A stretch of 64,000 nucleotides of DNA from DASPLX01 sp035627375 (GCA_035627375.1 DASPLX010000059.1:1-64000), one strand, 5' to 3'. Positions 51,366 to 61,170 are shown, counted from the stretch's first letter. Notes: generated by a model not told the origin, from the sequence alone. A program made the numbers and translations.

Positions 51366-52346
51366 ATGTCAAAACCTGTTGCAAGAATGGCGGCGCTCGT
51401 CTGCGCATTCGCCACGCTGCCCGCCATTGCCGCCTGTCCCGACTACACGAGCGCCGCCAATCCCCCCTTCCTGTCGGGGCCCGTGAAGAAGCCGTTCTAC
51501 AAGTTCGGGAATGCCCTGCTATCGAGCTGGTACAAGCCGTGGCACATGGCGCACGACGTGATCGTGCGCTCGGGCACCCAGGCGACGATGACGGCCAAGT
51601 TCGACTACGACGCCGTGCTGCACAAGGATCTGGAAGGCGAACGCGTGCATGCCTACCTGTATGGCACCGGCATGTCGCAATGGACCTACCTGGGCAGCTA
51701 CCTCACAGATACGGACGGCAAGATCCATGTCCCGCTGGGCGCGCGCGCGGTCGGGGACTACGTGGTCCGCTTCGTCGTCGAGGGCGATCTGAGCACCACC
51801 TCCGGCTATTTGAGCGTGGTCGATCCGGGACGGGACGCGGTGCTGTTCGATATCGACGGCACCTTGACCATCAACGACTTCGAAGCCTATGCCGATTACG
51901 TCGGCATCAAGACGGCGACGCCCTATTACTACGCGCCCGAAGTGGTCAACGCCTACCGGCAAAAGGGTTACCAGATCATCTATCTCACCGCGCGGCCATA
52001 TTGGGTCACGAAAGACGGCCGGGAATGGCTGAACATCCAGAAGATCAACCAGTGGCACTACCATTCCAATCCATATGGCGACGGCCCGATTCCGCCGGAT
52101 ACCCAGGCATTCAAGACCGATTACGTGCGTTATCTGCGCAATGTCGTCGGCCTCAATATCGTGCGCGCCTACGGCAATGCGACCACCGATATCGCCGCTT
52201 ACGCCGACGGCGGGATTCCGAAGGCCGAGACTTACATCATCGGTCCGAATGCCGGCGCCAGCGGGACGCAGCCGATCCACGGCGAATATGGTTCGCATTA
52301 CACGTTCGTGGTGGCGCCGACTCCCGATGCGAGCTGCCGCCGTTGA
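51366..52346 (+). CDS. Secreted lipin-like (LNS2) HAD phosphatase
   Basis: A 326-aa exported protein. A signal peptide (1-23, ending PAIAAC) is followed by a ~120-residue beta-rich domain and an LNS2/HAD phosphatase domain (~155-315). Catalytic Asp162 and Asp164 lie in LFDIDGTLT; motif II Thr is in IIYLTARPYW; later acidic residues are in AYGNATTDIAAY. In eukaryotic lipins this domain dephosphorylates phosphatidic acid, so a lipid phosphate outside the cytoplasm is a plausible substrate, which is inference. AGGAG lies 6 nt before the ATG. Confidence 0.83.
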   Translation: MSKPVARMAALVCAFATLPAIAACPDYTSAANPPFLSGPVKKPFYKFGNALLSSWYKPWHMAHDVIVRSGTQATMTAKFDYDAVLHKDLEGERVHAYLYGTGMSQWTYLGSYLTDTDGKIHVPLGARAVGDYVVRFVVEGDLSTTSGYLSVVDPGRDAVLFDIDGTLTINDFEAYADYVGIKTATPYYYAPEVVNAYRQKGYQIIYLTARPYWVTKDGREWLNIQKINQWHYHSNPYGDGPIPPDTQAFKTDYVRYLRNVVGLNIVRAYGNATTDIAAYADGGIPKAETYIIGPNAGASGTQPIHGEYGSHYTFVVAPTPDASCRR

Positions 52347-52640
52347 CCGAACTGTCATTGCATGACCGGGCCCCGGCATGGCTGGGCGCATGGCAACGCG
52401 TCCAGCCGGTTCGATCGGGCAACGGGCCGGGTACGCCGCGCGGCGGGAGCGGCCGGAAACAGGCCGAAAGAAGCGCAAAACCCGTAACTCAAGCCTCCGG
52501 AACCGTCGCTCGTCGGAAACGGCTTTTCGCGGCGCGACCGACCGCTTAAAGTTCGCATGCAAGCCGCGGTCGAACGCAGGAACGCCGCGGCGCACGAGTA
52601 GAATGCCTTTCAACGCGAAACCGCCGGACGATCCCGATCG

Positions 52641-53738
52641 ATGCTCAACGATGTTGCCAAATTTCTCAAGCTGGACGCCGCCGCGCAGGTACTGAGCTGG
52701 CGCCGGGTGCTGTTCACGCTCGGCGCCGCGACGCTGGTCGGATTGCTCAACACCATTCCGTCGTTCGCGCCGACGAGCATCGTCCTGGGACGCGCCTGGC
52801 TGGTCGGCCTGCTGGCCCTGACGGTCTTCGGGATATTGGAACGGTGGCCGGCGCGCCTGCCCGGCTGGCTGGCGCGCTGGGCGCTCCAGTTGGGCGGCGT
52901 GCTGGTGGCGATGCCGCTCGGCGCCCTGCTGGCCTATGCGCTCACGACCGGCGGCGATTTCCAGTTCCTGTTGGACAGGCCGCGGCGCACCGGTTTCCTG
53001 ATATTGTCGTTCACCGGCGTGATCTTCTCGCCCTGGATCGCGCTGGGCGCCATGGTGCGCCAGCGCGACGCCCTCGCGCGCAGCCAGGCGGAAGCATTCG
53101 AGCTCGAACGCAGCGAACTCGAGCGGCGTGCGTTCGACGCCCGCATGCGCCTGTTGCAGGCGCAGGTGCAGCCGCACTTCCTGTTCAACACGCTGGCCAA
53201 TGTGCAGGCGCTGGTGGACGCCGGCTCGCCGCACGCCTCCAAGGTGCTCGCCACGCTGATCGTCTACCTGCGCGCCGCCGTGCCGCGCCTGGACGAGCCG
53301 GTGACGACGTTCCGCCAGGAACTGGAATTGGTGCAGGCCTATCTCGAGCTCATGCATCTGCGCATGCCGGACCGGCTCCGTTTCACGCTGCAGGCGGACG
53401 AAGCGGCGCTCGACCTCTGCTGTCCGCCGCTGACGCTGATGACGCTGGTGGAGAACGCGGTGCGCCACGGCATCGATCCCAGCGAGGAAGGCGGCCGCAT
53501 CGATATCACGGTGCAGCGCTGGGATGGGCGCTGCCGGGTGCGGGTCAGCGACACCGGCGTCGGCCTGCAGGCGGCCGGGCATGGGCTCGGCACCGGCCTG
53601 ACCACGCTGCGCGAGCGGCTGCAGCTGACCTTCGGCGGCGACGCCCACTTGCGCCTGGCCGCCAACGAACCGCACGGCGTCTCCGCCGAACTGGACTTCC
53701 CGGCCCGCGACTTCGCGGCGGCAAGGAGCCCCGCATGA
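52641..53738 (+). CDS. LytS/YehU-type membrane sensor histidine kinase
   Basis: A 365-aa kinase with four N-terminal helices (~22-145), a short coiled coil (DALARSQAEAFELERSELER), a His_kinase domain with the phosphorylated His in QVQPHFLFNTLANVQALV, and HATPase_c (TLVENAVRHGI, VSDTGVGLQ). It is translationally coupled to the following LytTR regulator (ATGA overlap). The signal is unknown. Upstream, 52347-52640 holds no gene. Confidence 0.92.
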   Translation: MLNDVAKFLKLDAAAQVLSWRRVLFTLGAATLVGLLNTIPSFAPTSIVLGRAWLVGLLALTVFGILERWPARLPGWLARWALQLGGVLVAMPLGALLAYALTTGGDFQFLLDRPRRTGFLILSFTGVIFSPWIALGAMVRQRDALARSQAEAFELERSELERRAFDARMRLLQAQVQPHFLFNTLANVQALVDAGSPHASKVLATLIVYLRAAVPRLDEPVTTFRQELELVQAYLELMHLRMPDRLRFTLQADEAALDLCCPPLTLMTLVENAVRHGIDPSEEGGRIDITVQRWDGRCRVRVSDTGVGLQAAGHGLGTGLTTLRERLQLTFGGDAHLRLAANEPHGVSAELDFPARDFAAARSPA

Positions 53739-54514
53739 ACCGGCGTCCGACCGCCCTGATCGCGGATGACGAGCCCCTGCTGCGCGACGTGCTGGCACGC
53801 TTGCTGGCCCAAGCCTGGCCGGAACTGGAGATCGTGGCCTTCGCGCGCAACGGCCGCGAGGCGATCGCCCAGTTCGAGACGCACCAACCCGACATCTGTT
53901 TCCTGGACGTGCACATGCCGGGGCTGTCCGGCGTCGATGCCGCCCACCATATCGGCCGCCGTGCGCACCTCGTGTTCGTCACCGCCTTCGATCAGTACGC
54001 GGTGCGGGCATTCGCCGAAGGCGCGCTGGATTACCTGGTGAAACCGGTGCAGCCGGCACGGCTGACGGATACCGTCGAACGCCTGCAGGAACGGCTGCGG
54101 CTGGCGGAACCGGCCTCCAATACCGAAGCGCTGCTGCAACAGCTGGCGGAACGGCTCCAGCGCGAGGCGCCCTCCTCGACGCTGAAATGGATACGCGCGA
54201 CGGTCGGGCAGTCGCTGGTCCTGATCCCGGTCGATGCCATCGATTTCCTGCGCGCCGACGAGAAATACACGCTGGTGGCCTGGCACGACGACGACGGCAA
54301 GCCGGCCGAAGCCTTGATCCGCACGCCCTTGAAAGAGTTGACGGGCCAGCTCGATCCGTCGCAGTTCGCCCAGGTGCACCGCTCGGTGGTCGTCAATCTG
54401 CGCGCGATCAGCCACGTGAAACGATGCAACGAGACGGCCGATATCCACCTGAAGAAACGCGACGAGGTGTTGAAGGTCAGCCGGTCCTACCTGCACGTAT
54501 TCCGCCAGATGTAA
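53735..54514 (+). CDS. LytTR-family response regulator
   Basis: A 259-aa regulator partnered with the LytS-type kinase. The receiver (1-120) has DDEP, phosphoacceptor Asp58 in CFLDVHMPG and Lys in YLVKPVQP. The LytTR DNA-binding domain (~150-258) has DAIDFLRADEKYTLV, QVHRSVVVN and LKVSRSYLHVFRQM. Such regulators often control surface, polysaccharide or virulence genes, but no target is visible here. Confidence 0.93.
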   Translation: MNRRPTALIADDEPLLRDVLARLLAQAWPELEIVAFARNGREAIAQFETHQPDICFLDVHMPGLSGVDAAHHIGRRAHLVFVTAFDQYAVRAFAEGALDYLVKPVQPARLTDTVERLQERLRLAEPASNTEALLQQLAERLQREAPSSTLKWIRATVGQSLVLIPVDAIDFLRADEKYTLVAWHDDDGKPAEALIRTPLKELTGQLDPSQFAQVHRSVVVNLRAISHVKRCNETADIHLKKRDEVLKVSRSYLHVFRQM

Positions 54515-54590
54515 GCTTTCGCCGCTCGCCGGCGGCGGTGCGACGGTGAAATTCTCGCAAGCGGCGCCGGGCCACGAGCTGTTGCCGCCT

Positions 54591-55901
54591 TCATGCCGCG
54601 CGCTGCTCGTCCAGCAACGCGATCAGGGATTCGAAAGCCTGGGCCTCGTGCGGATCGAGCTCCACGGAATGCAAGGCGATGTCGCGCGCCGCGTCGCATA
54701 GCCGCCATTCGAGCTCCTGGGCCGCGGCCGAGGCCTCGAACACGAGCGCCGTATCGGCCTCGTGCGCGTCCACGGCGAGCAGCGGCTTTTCCGAGGTCGC
54801 GCACACGTCCAGGCCGACGCTGGAGAAAGCGCGCTCGATCGTCTCGATCCGTTGCTCCGCGCGCGACAGCAATTTTTTCGCCTTCGCCGAAGTAATCGTC
54901 GGCAGCGCCAGCAAATGCTGGCAATGCCGGGTCGCCGCGCCGATGCGGTCAAGCAGGCGATGCAGCCGCGCCGTGGCCGGCGCCGACGGCAGGCCGGGAG
55001 CAGCGTCCGCCGCATGAGGCAGATGCAAGGCTTGCGAGACCGCCGCGACCAGCAGATGCTCGTGCTCGCCGGGAATGATCTTGAGCGCCAGTTCGGCGCG
55101 CTCCAGCGGATGATCCGACTTCACGTACACGGCGGCGATCATTTCCGCCGCCGATACCGCCAGGCCCGGCGCGCTGATCTGGCGGCCGGCCGCCTGGCGC
55201 GGATAGCCGCCGCCGTCATAGCGTTCGTGGTGTTCCGACACCGCCACGCCGACCGCCGGCGGATAGCGTTCGATCTGGTCGATCAGCATCTGGCCGATGC
55301 GGGGATGCACGATCACATGGCGCCACTCGTGCGGCAGCAGCCTGCGGCCGGGAAGCAGATATTCGGGCGCGATGTACAGTTCGCCGATGTCGTGCAACAG
55401 TCCCGCCAAGCCGGCGACCGCCTGGTTCTGCTCGGTCAGGCCAAGCTTCTTGGCGAAGCAGACCGACATCAGGCTGACCATCACCGCATGTTCGAACGCC
55501 GCCTGGCCGCCGCGTTCCATGATCGTCAGCATCAGGCTCATCGCGCTGCCGAGTTCGAGCCCCTGAATCACGTCGAGCGGCGCAGCGCCCAGGGTCGGCG
55601 TGGCCTTGAGGATGCAGGCGACCGCCTCGATCTCCTGCGCGATGCGCTGCGCCTCCAGCTGCACCATGTTGGCGTTGACGCCGCCGTGTACGATGATGCA
55701 GGCCTCGAGCGGCTTCCGCAGCTTGTGCATGATGAGCTTCTCCTGCTGCGCGCTCGAGATCTTCGCGCCCTTGGCGATCAGCTTCATGCCGCGCGCATCG
55801 AAGATATCCTCGCTCGCCTCGACGTCCAACTCTTCGGCAAGATCCATGACCTTGTCGAGATAGTGCTGGTTGACCTGCTCGATCTGGATGTCGTCGGCCA
55901 T
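54591..55901 (-). CDS. HD-GYP domain protein, candidate c-di-GMP phosphodiesterase
   Basis: A 436-aa cytoplasmic protein. The HD-GYP domain (~130-290) has His138, the HD pair His170-Asp171 in LLHDIGELYI, HHER at 224-227 and the GYP motif at 232-234 (DGGGYPRQ). The usual Lys after HDIG is Glu here (HDIGE), which may affect metal binding. A ~130-residue C-terminal helical region (HRLLDRIGAATRHCQHLLAL, RAEQRIETIERAF) is of unknown type. The ATG at 55901 is preferred to one seven codons earlier. Confidence 0.85.
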   Translation of the reverse strand: MADDIQIEQVNQHYLDKVMDLAEELDVEASEDIFDARGMKLIAKGAKISSAQQEKLIMHKLRKPLEACIIVHGGVNANMVQLEAQRIAQEIEAVACILKATPTLGAAPLDVIQGLELGSAMSLMLTIMERGGQAAFEHAVMVSLMSVCFAKKLGLTEQNQAVAGLAGLLHDIGELYIAPEYLLPGRRLLPHEWRHVIVHPRIGQMLIDQIERYPPAVGVAVSEHHERYDGGGYPRQAAGRQISAPGLAVSAAEMIAAVYVKSDHPLERAELALKIIPGEHEHLLVAAVSQALHLPHAADAAPGLPSAPATARLHRLLDRIGAATRHCQHLLALPTITSAKAKKLLSRAEQRIETIERAFSSVGLDVCATSEKPLLAVDAHEADTALVFEASAAAQELEWRLCDAARDIALHSVELDPHEAQAFESLIALLDEQRAA

Positions 55902-56249
55902 GCGATTCTTTCTCGGGCGCACTCACCACGTCATCATAATGACATCGAGGGGCGATTCCAACGCCGCGCGTGCGGAAACGCCACATGCGGCCGGCCGTCG
56001 TCCGAAGACTGCGATCGGATAGGGCGACCAGCATCGCCATATCGGCGCGCGCCCGGCGTGGCGCCCCGCTTGCCGCGCTCCGCCAGTACATTGTCCTTAT
56101 GTCATCACGCGGCGCTTTCCGTCCATATGCGCCGTCCCCCCATACTGCTTCCCGACACGGCGAAATGATTGCCAATCTTTCCACAAACCGGGGTCAAAAA
56201 TTTCCGGCCGGCAGATCGGGAGCGCGATCCGATCCCGTAAAATACGCCG
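55902..56249. other. 348-bp divergent spacer with a candidate leaderless promoter
   Basis: No gene is seen between the HD-GYP and kleisin-like genes. Close to the HD-GYP start is a short palindrome, GTCAT (55930-55934) and ATGAC (55939-55943). At the other end, a -10-like TAAAAT (56238-56243) lies only 6 nt before the kleisin ATG; its first three bases are also an in-frame stop, and no Shine-Dalgarno is present, so the mRNA may start at the ATG itself. A CGGGA/TCCCG inverted repeat (56217-56221, 56233-56237) flanks this -10. No -35 matching the consensus is present. Confidence 0.45.
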
Positions 56250-57572
56250 ATGCAAAATCTCCAGAATAATGTCATTCCGATAACGGATGACGAACCGCAG
56301 GACGCCCTGCAGACGTACTTCAAATCCCAGGTTTCTCCCGACGACATCGAAGACGTGTTCCGCCTGAAGCGCGCGCAACCGCTGCTGCAGGCGTTCACCG
56401 CGCTGTTCCACGGCGGCTTCAATGGCGTGCTGGTGCGCCTTTTGGTCTTGCGCGAGCTGGCGGCCGACGCCAAGGTCGCGGTGCTGACGCGCGCCGACAT
56501 CAACAGCAAGCTCTATTACCTGGATCCGGACAGCCTGGAAACCGTGCTCGCCCGCCTGCGCTCCAACCAGTTGCTGGCCTGGGATGCGGCGCAAGGCGTT
56601 TATCGCGTCACGCCCATGGCGCGCAACATCCTGTCGGCGCTCGACGGCTTGCTGAATCTCTCGCAAGACGACGACGAAGCCGAGATGGCTTTCCTGCTGT
56701 CGCAAGTCGCCGGCGCCCACGCGGTGTCCGGCGTCACGGCCGACCATCTGCATCAATTGCTGGGACGCCTGGTCGATCTCACGGAAGAGTTCCGCGACGC
56801 CATCGCCTCCGGCTCCGAATTCCGCCTGCGCGCGGCGCAGACCAAGTGGAACCAGGCGTGCGACTGGGTGGAGAAAGGTTCGCAAGTGATCCAGGCGATC
56901 ACCACCGACAGCAATGCCGATGCCGCCACCCATCGCGCCGCGCAGGCGATCGGCCGCGCCCAGAGCGCGTTGCTCAACATGCAGGGCATGTTCTCGCGCG
57001 CGCTCAACCAGATCGAGCGCCAGCGCGTGCATCTCGGGCAAAGCGGCCTGTCGACCACCGACATCAAGACCTGGCTGATGAAGCACGACGACCTGACCTC
57101 GCTTGCCGCCGACGCCATCGCCTATCCGGTCACGCCGCTGTTCATGACGCCGTCCGAAATGATCGACGTGGCCGAGGCTGAACTGCTGGCCGACAAGAAA
57201 TCGGCGGACAGCAACGAACTGCCGGCCGGCGAAAGCGCCGTCATCGCCAACAACGAAGCGGCCGGCATCCCGGCCGAACTCGATGCCTGGCTCACGCGCC
57301 TGGCGTCGCTCGACGTGTCCGCAAAGGAGCCGGCCACCGTGCACCAAACCCTGCTGCCGGCCGACTTCGCCATCGCTTCCTACCGCGCCTCGCTGCTGCC
57401 GCTGATCGGCGACGAATCCGAGGCCGCGCTGCAAGGCGGCACCGCCACCATGGCGCGCCTGCCGCTGGTGTTCGCGCCGCACGACGAGATGGTCAGGCTC
57501 GACGATCCGCATGTCGCCGCGGTCTCGTATGCGACGCTCACACAAAAAACCGAACCGGAAACAAAAGAATGA
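56250..57572 (+). CDS. Kleisin-like subunit of a condensin-related complex (MukF/MksF/JetA-like)
   Basis: A 440-aa mostly helical protein, first of three overlapping genes ending in an SMC ATPase. Residues ~35-120 look like a winged helix (FNGVLVRLLVLRELA, DPDSLETVLARLRSNQLL, GVYRVTPMARNIL). A long helical middle part (~130-290) and a C-terminal segment follow. Position, size and helical layout match the kleisin subunit of MukBEF, MksBEF and Wadjet systems; direct sequence motifs are weak, so the role rests on context. Its stop overlaps the next start (ATGA). The start codon lacks a ribosome site. Confidence 0.7.
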   Translation: MQNLQNNVIPITDDEPQDALQTYFKSQVSPDDIEDVFRLKRAQPLLQAFTALFHGGFNGVLVRLLVLRELAADAKVAVLTRADINSKLYYLDPDSLETVLARLRSNQLLAWDAAQGVYRVTPMARNILSALDGLLNLSQDDDEAEMAFLLSQVAGAHAVSGVTADHLHQLLGRLVDLTEEFRDAIASGSEFRLRAAQTKWNQACDWVEKGSQVIQAITTDSNADAATHRAAQAIGRAQSALLNMQGMFSRALNQIERQRVHLGQSGLSTTDIKTWLMKHDDLTSLAADAIAYPVTPLFMTPSEMIDVAEAELLADKKSADSNELPAGESAVIANNEAAGIPAELDAWLTRLASLDVSAKEPATVHQTLLPADFAIASYRASLLPLIGDESEAALQGGTATMARLPLVFAPHDEMVRLDDPHVAAVSYATLTQKTEPETKE

Positions 57573-58282
57573 ACGACGATGCACAAATCCTGATCGCGCG
57601 GCTGATGACGCACCAGGCGCTGCGGCGCGACGACAAGCTGGTCAAGCGCGCGCTGTCCGACGAACAATTCCGCACCGACCTCGATGCGCGCCTGGCCGCC
57701 TGCGGCCTCAAGTTCATCGATAACGTTTATGCCGATTACGTGACGCTGGCCTTGACGCGCGACGTCGAGCCGAAGATCTTCGGCGCGCGCGATTCCTGGC
57801 AGAACAACAACTTCGGCCTGGCGCGCGACGGCGTCGCCCTGCTGGTCGTGCTGTGGGCGCTCATCATCCTGCCCAAGCGCGAACGCCAGGAAGCGCACCA
57901 GCAGGCGGAGGAAGACCAGAACGACATGTTCGGCAAGGAGAAGCCGATGCCGCGCGCCGAGGAAGCCTCGGTCGGCATCTCGCAGAAAGCCCTGATCGCC
58001 GACTTCGGCGACAAGCTCGGCAAGAAGACACGCATGACGATGAACCTCGGCCAGCTGCAGCGCCTCGGCTTCATCGAGCTCAAGGGCGACATGATCCACG
58101 AAGGACCGCTGCTCGACCTGATGATGAACACCGACGTTCTCAAGGACCGCATCATCAACGGCGCGCTGGCCGACATCTTCCGGCGCGAGCCGCTGCCGGG
58201 CTCCGACCGCGATGCCGACATCCTCGCCTTCCCCGCCGGCGCGGCCGCGGACGAAGCGGCCGCCCAAGCCGACCAAGAATAA
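57569..58282 (+). CDS. KITE-like subunit (MukE/MksE/JetB-like)
   Basis: A 237-aa protein with tandem winged-helix character: DGVALLVVLWALIILPKRER and SQKALIADFGDKLGKKTRMT, then LGQLQRLGFIELKGDMIHEG. The latter is typical of MukE/MksE-type proteins, which bind the kleisin and tune the SMC ATPase. It is coupled to the kleisin gene by an ATGA overlap and lies 21 bp before the SMC gene. The acidic C-terminal tail (AAADEAAAQADQE) is unconserved. Confidence 0.72.
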   Translation: MNDDAQILIARLMTHQALRRDDKLVKRALSDEQFRTDLDARLAACGLKFIDNVYADYVTLALTRDVEPKIFGARDSWQNNNFGLARDGVALLVVLWALIILPKRERQEAHQQAEEDQNDMFGKEKPMPRAEEASVGISQKALIADFGDKLGKKTRMTMNLGQLQRLGFIELKGDMIHEGPLLDLMMNTDVLKDRIINGALADIFRREPLPGSDRDADILAFPAGAAADEAAAQADQE

Positions 58283-58303
58283 AGAAGACCGAACAGGACA
58301 CCC

Positions 58304-61120
58304 ATGTTTCACATCAAATCGCTCGAACTCGTCCACTGGGATTACTGGCAGCGCGTCAAGAACATTCCGCTCGATGCCAAGATCATCACGATCGCCGGCC
58401 AGAACGGCTCCGGCAAGACCACCCTGCTCGACGCCCTGCGCACCCTGTTCGGCCTCGACTGCTCGATGGGCCGCACCTACAAGCACTATGCGCGCCATTC
58501 CGGCCAGCAGACCTCCTGGCTGCGGGCCGTGGTCGATAACCGGCCACAAGGCAAGCAGCTGTCGAACCGCCCGTTCCGCGCCTCCGGCTTCATCAGCGAA
58601 GACGAAGTCACGCTCATCTGCCAGATCCAGAAGAACGGCGGCGACTGGAAGCGCCAATACCTGATGCGCGGCGGCGCCGTCGAGATCGAGCAGATCCAGG
58701 ACGCCACCGACTGGCTCGGCATCGAAACCTACCGCAAGCGCCTGACCTATGCCGGCCTTTCGCCCGCGATGGCGAAGGTGCTGGCGTTGGAGCAAGGCGA
58801 AACCGACAAGCTGTGCGAGTACTCCGCGCGCCAGTTGCTCGACCTCGTGTTCCAGGTGTTCGGCGACAAGGAAGTGCTCGATGCCTACGACGAAGCCAAG
58901 CGCCATCAGCGCGACACCGAAGCCGAGCTGCAGCGCTTCGAGTCCGAGCTCGCCGCCTCGCAAGCCAACCTGGAAAAGCTGCGCTACCGCGTCGCCAACT
59001 ATCACCAGTGGGAAGGACTCAACAAGGAAAAGCGCGACCTGCAGGAAGAGGTGCTGCCGATCCTGAAGTACCACGAGATCCGCGAGCGCGCCGCCGGCAC
59101 GACGCAACAATTGAACGAAGCGCGGCAGTCGATCGCCGCGCAGGAAGCGCAACTCTCCGACAAGCGCGCCGAGGTCGCCGCGCGCGCCGCCGCGCTCACC
59201 CAGGCGCACGAGCATGAGGCCGCTCTGGAAAAGGAAGAGTCGGAACTGAAGACGCGCCTGTCCGAGATCAACGGCAAGCTCAAGCCGCAGGAAGGCTTGC
59301 TCGAACAGCGCGACCGCCTGCAGAAGCTGGCCGCCGAATCCGGCGCCGACATCGCCGACGTCGCGGCCGAACTCGAGCGGAAGGAAGGCGAATACATGCG
59401 CCTGCGCCAGGAGCGCGGCGCCGTCTCCGCGCGCATCGCGGAAAACAAGGCCGCCATCGCCGCGCTCGAAAGCAAATCCGCCCTGCCCGAGCCGGACGAC
59501 GTGCGTTCCATGCGCCGCGCGCTGCGCGACGCGAACATCGACCACGCGATGCTGTCGGACATCGTCGAAGTCACCGATCCGCGCTGGCAAGGCGCCGTCG
59601 AAGGGATGCTCAAGGGCTACACCTTCGTCGTGCTGCTCGAAAATCCGCGCGACGCCTCCGCCGCCTACCGCATCGCCGAAAAGGAACGCTATCGCAACTT
59701 CATCGTCACCGATCGCGTGAAGGCCAAGGAGGTGAAGGACGACAGCCTGCTATCCGTCGTGCGCTTCACCGCGCCGGCGCCGGAATGGCTGATCGACCAG
59801 CTGGCCCGCGTCACGCGCGTCGATTCGGTCGACGAAGGCTCGCGCCTGTCGTCGCACGAGGAATGGATCACGCCGGACGCCTACCATCGCGAACGGCGCG
59901 GCGGCCGCTCGCTGTTCGTGGAGCCGGCGCGCTACCGCTTCGGCCAGGCCGGTCGCGCCCAGCGCGCGGAAGCGATCCTCAAGCAGCTGCCGAAACTCGA
60001 AGCGGAGGAGGATCAGCTCACGTTCAAGATCGGCAAGCTCGCCGGCGAAGTGAGCGCCTTGAAATCGCGCATCGCCGGCGTCGACGCCGCCAAGGAGCTG
60101 GTCGCCCGCCAGGCCGAGTTCGAAGAAGCCGCGCGCGTCGCGATTCCGCTCAGGGAAGCGCGCACCGAAGTCGGCGGCCGCCTCGGCGAGCTCGGCCCGC
60201 TGATGAAGAAAGCCACCGAAGAACGCACCCGCGCCGACACCGCCTGGCAGAACGCCAAGCGCGCGCTGGCCGACAGCGAAGGCGGCCTCGGCCAATCGAA
60301 GAAGCGCAACGCCGAGGAGCGCGCCGCGCATGCCGGCAGGATGCGCGAGATCCGCGCGGAATGGCGCAGCCTGCCCTTCGCCTGGCGTCGCCCGGCCTAT
60401 CGCCAGCAATTGATCGACATCCACCAGAATTCGCACCAGGTCGAGCTGCGCCTGAAGCACCTGGACAGCGACCTCGAACGCGACGACTGGGAAACCGATT
60501 CCACGGTGGTCGACCAGCACGTGCGCCTCAACGCGCTGCTGCAGGGACGCCAGGCCGAGACCGACGAGCGCCGCTACCAGAACAACCGCGCGATCGAAGC
60601 CACCAACAACGCGCGCGGCGCCTACATCGAGCGCCTGCGCTACACGATCAAGAGCTACAGCAAGAACATCAAGGAATTGGGCGAACTGGCCGGCATCGAA
60701 GTCCACACCGATCCGGTGCGCCTGGAGAACGACGACTTGCAGCTGGCGCAAGCCGGCTTGCACGTGCGCTTCAAGTTCGACGGCAAGGGCCCGATCGGCC
60801 TCAACGACGGCGAGGCGTCCGGCGGCCAGCAAGTGATGAAATCGCTGATCCTCCTGATCGGCCTGCTCAAGTCCGACGACGGCTCGGGCGGCTTCGTCTT
60901 CATCGACGAACCGTTCGCCCACCTCGACATCCGCAACATCCAGCTGGTCGGCGAATTCCTCAAGAACACCGACGCCCAATACCTGATGACGACGCCGCTG
61001 ACGCACAACACCGACGTCTACGATCCCTCGGAGTTGACGCTGATTACCAGCAAGAAGAAGAAGGAGACGCAGTGGGCGCAGCCGATCTTCGTGCTGCAGC
61101 GGAGAGCGAAGGCGGCTTGA
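58304..61120 (+). CDS. SMC-like ATPase (MukB/MksB/JetC-like), short-armed
   Basis: A 938-aa SMC-family ATPase. The N-terminal head has Walker A GQNGSGKTT (32-40); the C-terminal head has signature EASGGQQ (SGGQ at 839-842) and Walker B FVFIDEP (Asp868-Glu869). Two coiled-coil arms (~195-395 and ~560-800) flank a compact hinge (~400-480, around TDPRWQGAVEGMLKGY). At 938 residues it is shorter than MukB (~1490) or most JetC (~1100), implying short arms. AGGA lies 5 nt upstream. Such complexes extrude DNA loops for chromosome organisation or, with a nuclease (JetD), for plasmid defence. No Toprim nuclease gene follows. Confidence 0.85.
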   Translation: MFHIKSLELVHWDYWQRVKNIPLDAKIITIAGQNGSGKTTLLDALRTLFGLDCSMGRTYKHYARHSGQQTSWLRAVVDNRPQGKQLSNRPFRASGFISEDEVTLICQIQKNGGDWKRQYLMRGGAVEIEQIQDATDWLGIETYRKRLTYAGLSPAMAKVLALEQGETDKLCEYSARQLLDLVFQVFGDKEVLDAYDEAKRHQRDTEAELQRFESELAASQANLEKLRYRVANYHQWEGLNKEKRDLQEEVLPILKYHEIRERAAGTTQQLNEARQSIAAQEAQLSDKRAEVAARAAALTQAHEHEAALEKEESELKTRLSEINGKLKPQEGLLEQRDRLQKLAAESGADIADVAAELERKEGEYMRLRQERGAVSARIAENKAAIAALESKSALPEPDDVRSMRRALRDANIDHAMLSDIVEVTDPRWQGAVEGMLKGYTFVVLLENPRDASAAYRIAEKERYRNFIVTDRVKAKEVKDDSLLSVVRFTAPAPEWLIDQLARVTRVDSVDEGSRLSSHEEWITPDAYHRERRGGRSLFVEPARYRFGQAGRAQRAEAILKQLPKLEAEEDQLTFKIGKLAGEVSALKSRIAGVDAAKELVARQAEFEEAARVAIPLREARTEVGGRLGELGPLMKKATEERTRADTAWQNAKRALADSEGGLGQSKKRNAEERAAHAGRMREIRAEWRSLPFAWRRPAYRQQLIDIHQNSHQVELRLKHLDSDLERDDWETDSTVVDQHVRLNALLQGRQAETDERRYQNNRAIEATNNARGAYIERLRYTIKSYSKNIKELGELAGIEVHTDPVRLENDDLQLAQAGLHVRFKFDGKGPIGLNDGEASGGQQVMKSLILLIGLLKSDDGSGGFVFIDEPFAHLDIRNIQLVGEFLKNTDAQYLMTTPLTHNTDVYDPSELTLITSKKKKETQWAQPIFVLQRRAKAA

Positions 61121-61170
61121 GGGATCTATATCACCGTAAAGAAAACGTCTACTTCCTATGACTTTGTACG

